Assembly: GCA_026075535.2 (NCBI GenBank) | Contig: AP026545.1 | Location: 7,068,001-7,132,000 of the forward strand | Source of the DNA: Tricholoma matsutake | Lineage: Eukaryota; Basidiomycota; Agaricomycetes; Agaricales; Tricholomataceae | Reading direction: 5' to 3' | DNA: 64,000 nt | Shown: positions 33,968-44,215 of the stretch, piece after piece | Layout: every line of letters starts with the position of its first letter | How positions within the stretch are numbered: the first letter of the stretch is position 1 | Notes under the pieces: generated by a model | The model's input: the letters and a program-made list of their open reading frames with translations, nothing else | Told to the model about the DNA's origin: nothing | The model's database searches: none | Translations under genes and position numbers: made by a program

Positions 33968-34313
33968 TGTTGGAATCGCACTGTGAGTCCATAACACTTT
34001 TGATGTGTTTGATGCGTGTGCTATTTTTAGCATTCCCTTTGATCCGCATGGTCAGTTTGTGTTTAAGTTTCCCCTTGTCTCTTTTCCTTTGACACACATC
34101 CTTTTGTTACGCATTACACATATATATATCTTCAGTAGTTTACTTTATCACCTCAGTCACTTATCCAGAGACTGAGGTGAGCTATATTTACTATACATAT
34201 TTATTGACGCATACTTACTCTGCTACAACAGTTGTTTATACTAGGTATAGTATGGATTAATACAGTCACTTATCCAGAGACTGAGTTGTTTATACTAGGA
34301 TTTACTTTCTACA
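33968..34313 (+). repeat. Copia 3' LTR
   Basis: Same length as the 5' LTR. It differs at 8 positions, six of which turn a CpG of the 5' LTR into TpG or CpA. It is followed by the TTACT duplication. Confidence 0.97.
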
Positions 34314-34401
34314 TTACTATTTGCTCGTATAACCTATGAAATCAATTATCCTCACTCACTTTCTTTTCACAGTTTTAAATCTTCTTCACTCTCTTTTCCA
34401 G

Positions 34402-35847
34402 ATGCACGCTCACACTGGACTAAACCTTGGAGAACCCACTGGATCTTCGAGCTCTCCAGGAAACACTGCACCCAGTGATACAGGCACAAGCAGTACCAGA
34501 CCACAATCTTGACAACTCCCACATCAACCAATAGCACCAACCAATAACACCTCCTGCAACCCAACAAGTCCAACCCAACATCCAACCCCCAGCCCAACAA
34601 AACCATCCCGCCATTCAGCAACCAGCACAGAACCTTCCTAGCAACCTCCCTCCCACTGGACCTATCATGCCTGCAGGAGGTGAGCGTCATCTGGTGAATG
34701 ATCCCCAGGCCACAAGACCAGCAACAGGAGGCACCAACCCAGTCAATCCCAAAACTGCCCCATCTACTGTTGGCCCCAATCTGCTTTCCCAGGCAGACAA
34801 AATCCAGGCCCTCAAAGCTTGACTCAAATGCTACGAGAAAGATGGTATGCCATTAGCAAACACGCACCAGCCGTGAGTCCTGTTTGCGGACCAGGAGACT
34901 ATTGACCATGTGAAAGCTGCAACTGCACCATCAGATGATGGAAAGAAGCTTATCTTACCAGATGTAGTTCCTGGATTCAAAGCCAGTTCTCTAGATGTCA
35001 GTAAGTCCCCTATCCTTTCTCATGCACCATATTGTGTATGTAGCGACATCTTGGTTGCCCATTTCTCTCCTTGTGAGCATGGGTCCTCCACATGAGTGAT
35101 AGGCTTTGAATCCTTGCATGAGTGATAGGCTCTACCACTGGGGCATCCAGATGATGTCACTTGCATGAGCAATAGGCTCTGTTACATGAGCAATAGGCTC
35201 CATTGCAGATGTGATAAGCCCAGTTACATGCAGGATATCCGCATTCCTTTTTGTCTTGCATTCTCTACATTGACAGTTCTGGCCACAACACAAAGGCTAA
35301 CCATTGTTTCTTGGCAGCCATACCCCTGAAGGTTGAAGAAGCCTTTCGTCGCTTCCAATATGTCCCATACACTGCATTAACTACCGCTGCCTGCCTGAAA
35401 GCAGCTCAAGGCAAGGAGAACTTCACAATAAATGTGCAGGGTGGCTTGACAGCCAAAGGTCTCGACCAGAGGAACGAGAAGAGCATATCTGTGGTAGACT
35501 GGTATGCAGCTTCCATGGCAGCGGAGGGTCATACAAGGGAGCATTTTGGCGAAGGGAGAGCTGCAGCCTTGGCAGCTCACCACAGAATAGTTATGGACCT
35601 TGGATGTTCCCACAATTGGGACATTGCTATGGAATATGATATTTCCCAATGCGAGATGGTTGTGTTATGCCCAGTTCATGATCTAAGCACTCTTGATGTA
35701 GCTGTGCTGGCCATTATTGTGACTCATCCATCAGTAAAGCCAATGCCCCAATCCTTTCTCTCTGCATCTCCATCGAAGCAACCCTTTCAGTACTCAAGTC
35801 ATGGTCACACCCCTCAACCCAGATCACGCAGAGGAAATTCTTTGTAA
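34402..35847 (+). pseudogene. DIRS-like 1 gag-type ORFs
   Basis: A first segment from the ATG at 34402 (MHAHTGLNLGEPTGSSSSPG) is Ser/Thr/Pro/Gln-rich and broken by several TGA stops. It reopens as ADQETIDHVKAATAPSDDGK and LPDVVPGFKASSLDVS, then a GTAAGT donor at about 35000. The gap 35000-35317 holds tandem CATGAG(T/C)(G/A)ATAGGCTC units. The next exon-like segment, to 35847, reads KVEEAFRRFQYVPYTALTTA and SVVDWYAASMAAEGHTREHF. I recognise this only as the ORF normally upstream of such RTs in mushrooms, and its precise role is unknown. Confidence 0.55.
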
Positions 35848-35989
35848 ATATGGCTTATGAGGATTGGAAACACAAAATTACTGGCCTTTGGGAGGGTTTC
35901 AACGTCGGCATCAGAGAAACACCTCCTCGCACATATATTTTTTGACAACCATGCTTCGTCACTTCTAGATCCCAAATTTATATGATCTT

Positions 35990-36720
35990 ACATTGCCAGC
36001 GAACAAGCAGCAGGCCACTATTCAGAAGCTTATGCCCCGGACACCCTAGAGTCCATAATAGGTCCATTCTGAACATCCCCACTAGGACTGGTTCCCAAAC
36101 TGCTCTTGAGCAAGCTCAAGCTCGTTCAAGACATGTCATTTCCCAGAGACAATCATGAGCTCACTTCTGTCAATGCAGGGGTAAATTCCAACAATTTCCC
36201 CACATCCTGGGGCACCTTTGACAGCACAGCAGAGCTCATAATTTCCCTCCCCCCAGGCTGCATTGCAGTGACCTTTGACATTTCAGCTGCGTATCACATC
36301 ACACCTGTCCACCCCAGTCAACAGCATGCCCTCTGCATCTTCTGGAATGGTATGGTATATGTCGACAGGGCTCTCATGTTCAGCCTTACCTCAAGTGCTG
36401 GCATATTTGGTGCCATTGCCGACATGCTTGTTGCCATCTATGGAGCTGCCAAATTTGGTCTGACCCAAAAATGGGTAGACAATTTCTTGGCCATCCAGCT
36501 CCCCCATCAGACCTGGACAGAAAAGGAATTCATGGACCTCATGGGGTACTTTGGGGTACCATGGAGCATTGAGAAGCTCCGCTCCTTTTCCTCAATCCAG
36601 AAATACATTGGTTTCAATTGGAACCTGGAGCACAAATCTGTGGCCCTACCAAAGGAGAAATTACAAGCAACACAGCTACTTGTAAAGGAGTGGCAGTGCA
36701 TTCCTTTGCACTGTGGGCAG
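35990..36720 (+). pseudogene. DIRS-like 1 reverse transcriptase
   Basis: DIRS-type RT with LVQDMSFPRDNHELTSVNAG, then CIAVTFDISAAYHITPVHPS, YVDRALMFSLTSSAGIFGAI and the catalytic box KWVDNFLAIQLPH. The expected second Asp of the box is Asn (GAC AAT, consistent with CpG loss from GAC GAT), which should abolish or cripple polymerisation. FGVPWSIEKLRSFSSIQKYI and GFNWNLEHKSVALP follow. One in-frame TGA at 36070-36072 precedes LGLVPK. Confidence 0.8.
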
Positions 36721-37560
36721 CCACTGACCCAGAAACTGTCGACCCGCTATTGCTCAACACTGCACAGTTTGAGCCTGTATTGGTCAGCATCATCAAAAAG
36801 TATCTCTCCACTATGCGGGCTTGGCACATAGTGCAAGGTTGGCATGAACCCCTATCAGAAGCAGACCATAATCATATCAACTGGTCACTTTGTGGCCTTG
36901 AAAACATTCAAGGTACTCGATCACATGCACTTTGGCCACCGATAACATTAAACATGCTTTGTGGGCTCAAAATGACTCTCAACCTATTGGAGCCATTTGA
37001 TGCTTGTGTTTGGGCAATGGCATCTTGCGCATTCTTTGGGATGATGCATTTTGGTGAAGTATCAGTTGCTTCCCAAAGCACCTTTTCTGGAGCTAAACAT
37101 CTCAAGCACAATGTTGTTTTCCTCAGCTCAGACCTCAAAGGGAAGTGTTATGCTTGCTTGGACCTACCATCAGTGAAGACGGTGAAACCTGGTGAAATCC
37201 AGTCAGTATACCTTACAGCCCAAGGTGACTTGTGCCCTCTTGAAGCCCTCACCAATCTTGCATGAATGGTTCCTGCAGGACCCATTGATCCTCTCTTCTT
37301 GTGGAGAGACAAGCTTGGTGATGTCAGACCAATGGTGAAGACAAAGGCACTACTTCGCATAAACACAATCCTAGGCGCTTGGAGATGGGGGACAGCTTTT
37401 GGGCACTTGTTCAGAAGTGGGGGTGCATCATTTTACCTTGCACAAGGAATCAACCCTGAAACTGTACATCTGGCAGGACACCAGAAATCACTGGCCTATG
37501 AAGCATATATCTGAGCCTTTGAACAGATCACATCTAGACATATGAGCAACTTGGCAACCC
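36721..37560 (+). pseudogene. DIRS-like 1 tyrosine recombinase
   Basis: In a different frame from the RT. The N-terminal core-binding part reads FEPVLVSIIKKYLSTMRAWH and the catalytic part starts after THSALWPPI-like sequence. Box II is GHLFRSGGASFYLAQG (H-x-x-R kept) and the C-terminal box is HQKSLAYEAYI with the likely nucleophile Tyr. The box I position, normally R before GE, reads MMHFGEV, so the Arg is replaced by His (CGT to CAT is the simplest route). Stops at 37263-37265 and 37512-37514 are TGA for CGA. It is therefore inactive. Confidence 0.75.
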
Positions 37561-39529
37561 AGTCTGCAAAGCTGCCTTGCACAATTAGTTGGGTGTAACA
37601 TTGCAGTTCCTTGCTGCAATTCTCTTTGCTCATTGGCCTGTGGGTAAGTGGCTCATCCTGCTCCATGTCCAAACTGAGCTAATGCTCAGCTTCTCACCCA
37701 ACCTAGAACAGCTTGTCATCTGATGATGCTACCCCTAGTGAAGTTGAGGCTGGAATCACCATACAGAGTTTGCGGCTCCACAACAGCCACATTCATGGTA
37801 TGACTATGGTCTGGCACCACAAATTCCATAGCTTATGGCCCATAGTTCCAGGATTAAATATGATGCACAAAAATATTATTATTAACCTAATTACATCACT
37901 ATACTATAGTCGACTATCGAGTATGCACTGTCTTCCTCGTTGTAGCAAGTGGCACAGATTCTGTGTCATGATGTAGTCTCACAAAAGAATCAAATCAGTG
38001 TGAAAGAAAGACAAAAACAAAAGAAACCATACTTGTGAACTTCGGGGACACTAACCCCCTGAACCCTGCCCTAGTCCCAGTGGATGTTGTTGCTGTTCCA
38101 GCTGTTCCAGGCCCCCATCATTCTTCCAGGAGCCTCTTGTTGTTGCCTCCCATGGCCTTCCTAGTGCGTTCCCGATGTGGTTTTATCTTGTCTTACCTGG
38201 TCTGTTGTGTTCGGTTTCCTGGCTCATTGCTTGTAGCCTGTAGACTCAGATGTGAATTAGAGATAGAGACACATTGAGAAGAAAAAAACTTATCTATGGG
38301 CAAAGCCCTGAGCTCAGCTCTTCCCCATGCTCAATGTGGTCACTGTTCCTTTCCTGTTCCTTGACTCGTGCACTCTGGGTTGCTTGTTGCTGCCATGCTG
38401 TTTTATGTTGAAGCTTTATAGACTGTCATAGAGTCAGACATAGATTAGTTTTAAAAGAATAAGAATGAAGGAAGAAAGGCATACCTAAAACCCTTAGCAC
38501 TGCTCCTCCATCCCCCACTTCATGGGTGTCTGCCATTTTTGGCATGGTTGTGGCACAGATTAGGGACATTGATTGGGGCTGGGTGGCATTGTCGTAGGCT
38601 GTTGGCATGTTGTTGGGTTCCCATCATTCGTTGTTGTACATAGGGGTAAGATGGAAGTTGAAAAGAAAAATGTTGCCACATATTTGGCTCGTGTTTGGTT
38701 TATGTTGAACTTCCATCAGGGTTTGAAATGACTTGTGCAGTTTCCTTCGAAATGCCTCAATGATGCTGCCACCACCACCACCCCTTCATCAACACCCATC
38801 CCAGCTTGTTTGCAGTTCTTGGGCATTGTTATCAGCGGGCATATGACATTGCACACAAAACAGGCCCAAACAATGCTAGAAACATCATTTGGGTCCTTGG
38901 TAAGCTTTTTTATTGTTTCTTACAACCAACTAACTGTTTTCACTCCTTCTCAGGTTCTAAACATGTTGTAACAACAGCCCCTGAGACAACACACCCATGC
39001 CTATCACCATACCTCTATGCTACTGCTCTGAGCCCCTGCTCCCACAGTGGATGACAGGGCAATGACTGGTGGGGAACAGAAAACAAGGATAGGGAACAAC
39101 AGACAACAAGGATGAAACATGGGTACTTTCACCTGACAAACATGAATGGTGAGTGACTACCACCAGCCTTACCCCTGTCATGCAATTTTATTCTATTCTA
39201 TCTCTGTTCCTTGTCTTGTATATTATATTGGTTGGATGTATATTGTATGAAATAATTATAATTCTGTGTGTGGGTAATGCATGAGCATGAGTCATGACAA
39301 TCCTCTGAGTATAAAATTGTGGGGAAAAAATATTTTGTGAGTGGTGTGGTGCATGTGGTGATTGTGGTTGAGCTGTGGCTCAAATGGCTAAACACCAGCC
39401 ACACTTTCCAGATGTTCCATACACTGCCACATGGATGTAGTTTTCCTGATGTGTGCAGACATAGTGAGTGGTAGTGCCATAAATACCACAAAAAGGAATG
39501 CACTCAGTGCAAACTCTGACTGGATTTAC
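37561..39529. other. CpG-poor repeat-like sequence, no gene
   Basis: AT-rich, CpG-poor sequence between DIRS-like element 1 and the Copia relic. Short open stretches (for example 38735-38971) carry no known domain. CCACCACCACCACC at about 38767-38780 is the only simple repeat noted. It is probably decayed transposon 3' sequence. Confidence 0.4.
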
Positions 39530-39880
39530 TGTAGAAAATCAACCTAGTGTAATCAGAGTATAACTCAGTCTCTGTATAAGCGATTATATAAATACAATCA
39601 CTGTACCTAGTGTAATCAGAATATAACTATAAGTACAGTAAGTATTGGTCCATAATCTCATAATGTCTAGAATACTCACCTCAGTCTCTGTATAAGCAAC
39701 TGAGGTGATCAGATAACTATGTACCCTACATATGTGTGAGTCCAGCTACATAAAGAGTCAAAGGGATAAAAGGCATAAAGGTGTCTATGAGACAGTGCAT
39801 CAAAGGGATATGCTAAAAATAGTACATGCATTAGAGATGCAATCATGTATGCTTATGGTGTGATAATTGGCATCTCAACA
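39530..39880 (-). repeat. Diverged Copia LTR, reverse strand
   Basis: Read on the minus strand it begins TGTTGAGATGCCAATTATC at 39880 and ends at 39530 with TCTACA. It matches the intact Copia LTR along its length (CCTCAGT...ACTGAGG hairpin, TAGTGTAATC for CTAGTATAAAC) but with many changes and almost no CpG. It is the 3' LTR of the relic to its right. Confidence 0.85.
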
Positions 39881-41515
39881 CTCCTCCTCACCATGAGCAC
39901 TCCTCCTCACATGGAATCACATCAACAAAGGCTGAGACATTCCTGGAGATATAAGAACTGTTTGACCTCAAGGGCCTTAGTGAACATGTCGGCAACATTT
40001 TTGTGGTATGAACATAAGTGAGCCATAGGTCGTTGGACTGTATGTGGTTTCAGAGGAAATGGTATTTGATATTGATATGTTTAACGTGTGAGTGAAGAAG
40101 TGGGTCTTCAGAGGCTTTTTGTTGCAGCATTATCGCAAGATATTATGGTGGGTGAAGTCTGAGAGTAACCAATAGTGTTGAGTAAAGTATGAATCCAAAT
40201 ACATTCCTTTGCTGCTTCAAATGCAGCAATGTATTTAGCTTCGCATGAGGATGTTGCAATGACCTTCTGTTTGCATACTGTCCAGGAGACAGCACCTGAA
40301 CCTAGAGAGCATATAAAACCCCCAACACTATGATGAGTGTTGAGGCAGTTTGCCCAGTCAGAGTCACTAAAGGTGTGAAGGTTAACAGAATGGTCACCTC
40401 CAAGATATAGCTTAAGGTCTCTGGTACCCTTGAGATATCATACCAGTCTTATTGCCACCTTCCAGTGTTCAAATGAGTAACAATTGAGGAATTGTGAGAG
40501 TTGTTGGACAGCATAGGAGATGTTGGGGTGGGTTCCGATTGCCAAATATAGTAGACAACCAAATAGGGAACAATAGGGGAGTTTGTTAAGTTGGAGCTGT
40601 TTGTCAGAGGATAGGGTGTTGTGGTCAAATTGGTGCAGTTTGGAGCCAGGTTCTAGTGGGGCAGATACTGGGTGCACATCTCTATGGCTGAATTGATCAA
40701 CAACTTTGTTGATAAGGGTGGTCTGTGATAGTGCAACCATACACACCATTCAGTCCCATGTGACTGCAATCTCAATAAGGAAATGTGTGGTGCCCAATTC
40801 AGAAATAGTCCAGACTTCTCACATCTGACTCTTGAACCTCTCATTCTTGTCTGTGGAGTTGGCTATGGACAAATAATTGTCAATGTGAATGGTGGTAATT
40901 ATAGTCCCAGAGTCAGTCTTGTGGTAATATATACAAGACTCACAGGACAGTCAGGTGAATCCCCAGGAGAGCATTTGGGCATTGAGCATTTGATTCCAGA
41001 TGTGCCCACTTTGCTTCATGCCACATAGACCCTGCTGAAGTTGCCACACCCAGTCCTCTTTTCTGGGTTCCTCAAAATTGACAGGTTGTTGCATATATTG
41101 TACCTCATTATCTGGTAGTAAGCCATAGAGGAAAGCAGTTTTGATGTCAATTTGTTGGGCATCCCATCCCAGTGAGGCTGCAATGTGTAAGAGAATTCTC
41201 CAAGATTCCATGGGCATGGTTGGTGAGGTGGTCTTAGTGTAGTCCTTGCCATAAATCTGCTTGTAACCCTTGAAGACAATATGTACTTTCCACCTGACAG
41301 CCTTCCCAGTTTCATCCTGCTTGATATGGAAAATGGGTTTCCCTTTTTGGATATGCTTCCCCTGAGGAACTTCAGAATGTGGTATCAATTTATAGACACC
41401 CATGTCCTTTAGTGATTTCAACTCATCCTGATATCCCTCTGCACACTGTGCAGCATCCACAGAGTTCTTGGCTTCATCCCATGTTTTTGCATCTCTGTGC
41501 TGTCCATATCCCAAG
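39881..41515 (-). pseudogene. Truncated Copia pol relic
   Basis: Minus-strand remains of RT and RNase H of the same family as the intact Copia, for example KTWDEAKNSVDAAQCAEGYQ, DMGVYKLIPHSEVPQGKHIQ, QQIDIKTAFLYGLLPDNEV and LPYCSLFGCLLYLAIGTHPN. RNase H is frameshifted and broken towards 39960. Homology stops at about 41515, so gag, integrase and the 5' LTR are gone. The cut joins directly to a chromovirus fragment on the opposite strand. Confidence 0.88.
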
Positions 41516-41534
41516 ATCCAGTGTTGACCACCGC

Positions 41535-43357
41535 CATGATAGAGGGATATGAGACAGACCCCTGGTGTAAGAAATTATGCAATGTCACACTGGGGATGCC
41601 GACAATTCAGGAAAAAGACAAACTGCTGTTCATTGGAAACTGTCTGGTCATCCCTTCAAATGGTAACATTTGAGAATCTCTATTCCGGCTCACCCATGAC
41701 TCACTGGGCCACTTCAGATTTGAGAAATCTTATGGCACCTTGTGGATGTCATACTACTGGCCAAACATGCACTGAGACTTGGAAACCACGTATGTCCCAT
41801 GCTGCTCAGAATGCCAATGCAACAAATCAAAAACGACATGACCCGCTGGGCCGTTACATCCCTTACTCATACCTGACCAATGAGGTGACTCAGTGGCAAT
41901 GGATTTCATTGGGCCCTTACCATAAGACAACAGTTACAACTGTATCTTAACTATGACTGACAGGTTGAATGCTGACATCCAGATTGTCACAACTCACACA
42001 GACATCACTGCCCCAGATCTTGCTGCAATCTTTTTTGACCACTGGTACTGTGAAAACAGACTACCATTAGAAATCATTTTGGACCATGACAAGCTGTTCA
42101 TGTCAAAGTTCTGGACTGCATTGCATAAACTGATGGACATCAAATTGAAAATGTCATCTGCATACCACCCACAAACAGGTGGTGCGAGCGAAAGGATGAA
42201 CAAGACTATCAATCAAGCCCTGTGATATAGTGTTGCCTTGACTGACTTGGGGCATTTTTGTATTTTCAAAATAACTTGACACAATGCACTCAGCCTGCTT
42301 AGTGTTGAGAGAGGACCCATCAACTTTTGGGGCTCCCTATCTATGTAAATATTCTCAGAATTCTATACAATTTATTGGAGTTGATATTGCCTTTGACTCA
42401 TTTTTGCTGGTTGACTTGACAAAAATGAGTCAAAGGCAATATCAACTCCAATAAATTGTATAGAATTCTGAGAATATTTACATAGATAGGGAGCCCCAAA
42501 AGTCGATGGGTCCTCTCTCAACACTAAGCAGGCTGAGTGTATTGTGTCAAGTTATTTTAAATATACAAAAATGTCCCAAGTTGGTCAAGGCAACACTACT
42601 GTGATATCATGTGGCCCAGAATCAAAAAGGGTGGCAACAAGCACTACCACATGTCCGCTTCAACCTTATGAACACTGTCAACAAGTCAATGGGATTCTCA
42701 CCTTTTCAACTGCAAATGGGCCAAAGTCCTTGCCTCATCCCCCCATTAATTGCACCAATTGTAACAACTACACCAGAAGAACAATGTGCAAGAGAACTGA
42801 TTGAACAATTACAACAAGACATTTTCAGAGCTCAAGATAATCTCCTGAAAGCAAAGGTATCCCAAGCAGCCTATGCCAACCTCACACAAGGAAATGACCT
42901 CAAACTCGACATTGGGGATCATGTCATGTTATCGATCAAGAACAGGCAACAACAGTACACAGCTAAAGGTGAAAAGTGAGTCACTAAATTTATGCCCAGA
43001 TTTGATGGTCCATATTCAATTGTGGACATCAACCACAAAGCATCAATGGTCACCCTGAACTTACTGCCCACCCCGAATGTCTACCCCACATTCCACACTG
43101 CAGAGGTACATCCTTACAATGAAAACAACAGCTCTCTTTTCCCTTCTCAAGAACTTGCGTGCCCCAGCACAATTGTAACCGAGGACAGCATGCAAGAATA
43201 CTATGTGGACAAGATCATTGATGCACAGAAGCATGAACATGGCATGCAATACCTAGTTTGTTGGCTAGATTATGGACCTGAAGAAGATGAGTGGCTTCCT
43301 GGATTGGAATTCATGGACAACACAGTGTTGGGCAACTGGTTGGCAGGAAAATGGTGA
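41535..43357 (+). pseudogene. Ty3 chromovirus integrase fragment with chromodomain
   Basis: Begins in the region between RNase H and integrase (ETDPWCKKLCNV). The HHCC zinc motif (LTHDSLGHF...CCSECQCNK) follows. The core carries the motif FIGPLPYDNS. Further on, ILDHDKLFMSKFWTALHKLM supplies a catalytic Asp and SSAYHPQTGGASERMNKTIN the Glu. It resumes after the inserted hAT-type element as GWQQALPHVRFNLMNTVNKS and RFDGPYSIVDINHKASMVTL. It ends with the chromodomain YYVDKIIDAQKHEHGMQYLV, CWLDYGPEEDEWLPG. Several TGA stops replace CGA (for example before SLF and in MHRDLE). RT, protease, gag and LTRs are missing. It is a different chromovirus family from the two copies further right. Confidence 0.88.
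42228..42598. mobile_element. hAT-type foldback element, 371 bp
   Basis: Almost perfect palindrome: the left arm 42228-42406 and right arm 42420-42598 pair with only a few mismatches around a 13-base centre. The ends are TAGTGTTGCC...GGCAACACTA, matching the hAT YARNG rule, and an 8-bp target duplication CTGTGATA flanks it (42220-42227 and 42599-42606). It sits inside the chromovirus integrase, which resumes in frame register on the other side. It has no coding capacity. Confidence 0.92.
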
Positions 43358-43737
43358 GGGCATCATGTCCAGTTTACTTTCGCCATGTCTCTGCTGCTGG
43401 TATAGTGTTCAAAGGTCTGGTTTGGTCCAGTTTTTTGACCTCCAAGTGAGGCAACTGGGACCACAACTGGTCTAAACTGACACCCAAACTTGAAGGACTG
43501 CAACTGACCCAACTAGAACCAGTCCTAGTTGGTTCAGTTGCCTCCAGAAAACTGGTTCTGACCAGTTTTTCCTGGTTTTTTCATGTCTAACTAAATTATA
43601 TTATAGATACTAGATTAAATTAAATACATGTACACCCTGTGAGCAGTTGCTTGCAGTGGTGGAGTACTGCTAAAAGAAATGGATAAAAAAAGTTAGCAAG
43701 AAAGAAAAAAAAACCCCACCAACTCACATTTGTAGTA

Positions 43738-43887
43738 ACACAACAGGCAGGGCAAAACTTTCCATGTGGAGAAAATGTGGAGAAAATTACACTTTTTCAT
43801 GTAGCAAACAAGTAAAGAAAAAGTGTAATTTTCTCCACATTTTCTCCACATTTTCTCTCTGGGAAAGTTTTGCCCTGCCTGTTGTGT
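43738..43887. repeat. 150-bp foldback repeat
   Basis: Inverted arms starting ACACAACAGGCAGGGCAAAA and ending with its complement at 43887, around a short centre (about 43800-43815). The arms also contain TGGAGAAAATGTGGAGAAAA, itself a tandem duplicate of GTGGAGAAAAT. No clear target duplication. Probably a small MITE. Confidence 0.75.
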
Positions 43888-44069
43888 GAGGGTGGGGTGT
43901 TGTGTGGGCATGTGGCAGTCATTGTCATTGTTGTTGTTGTGCTGTTGCTGTCCCCATCATTGTCGCTGTCCCTGCTGTTGTCATCCATGGTCTTGATGTC
44001 CCCTTTTGTCATGGTGTTGCTGGTTATCATCATTGTCATTGTCATCCCCATCATCCCCAGCCATTCATC

Positions 44070-44215
44070 ACCCCTGCTGTTCATCATCCTCACCATTCTT
44101 CATCCCCACCATTTGTCATCCTTGCTGTTCTTCATCCCTGCCATTTGTCATCCCTGCCATTTATCATCCCTGCCATGTGTTGTCCCTGCCATTTGTTGAC
44201 CCTCACCATTTGCTG
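44070..44215 (+). repeat. Minisatellite, unit about 16 bp
   Basis: About eight degenerate copies of TCATCCCTGCCATTTG, for example near 44103, 44132, 44147, 44163, 44180 and 44197. The upstream 43920-44070 is similar pyrimidine-rich TTGTCATT/CATCCCC sequence that may be an older part of the same array. Confidence 0.75.

Larger units (their letters stand above)
28857..34313 (+). mobile_element. Full-length Ty1/Copia LTR retrotransposon
   Basis: A 5457-bp element with 346-bp LTRs at both ends (TG...CA) and a perfect 5-bp target duplication TTACT (28852-28856 and 34314-34318). The order is LTR, primer site, gag, protease, integrase, reverse transcriptase, RNase H, polypurine tract, LTR, with integrase before RT as in Copia. 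The LTRs differ at 8 positions (about 2.3 per cent), so the insertion is fairly recent. The pol frame is broken by two CGA-to-TGA changes and a frameshift, so this copy is not autonomous. Confidence 0.95.
34402..37560 (+). mobile_element. Decayed DIRS-like element 1 (RT plus tyrosine recombinase)
   Basis: Retroelement of the DIRS-like class, which integrates with a tyrosine recombinase rather than a DDE integrase. The order is gag-like ORF, intron-like gap, second gag-like ORF, reverse transcriptase, then recombinase. I found no LTRs or split direct repeats, so the ends are uncertain. Stops replace expected codons at several places (36070-36072, 37263-37265, 37512-37514, all TGA for CGA). Confidence 0.75.

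Noticed and set aside
36721..37560. Crypton element (recombinase-only DNA transposon)
   Set aside because: The recombinase directly follows a DIRS-type RT in the usual order, so a DIRS-like retroelement explains it.
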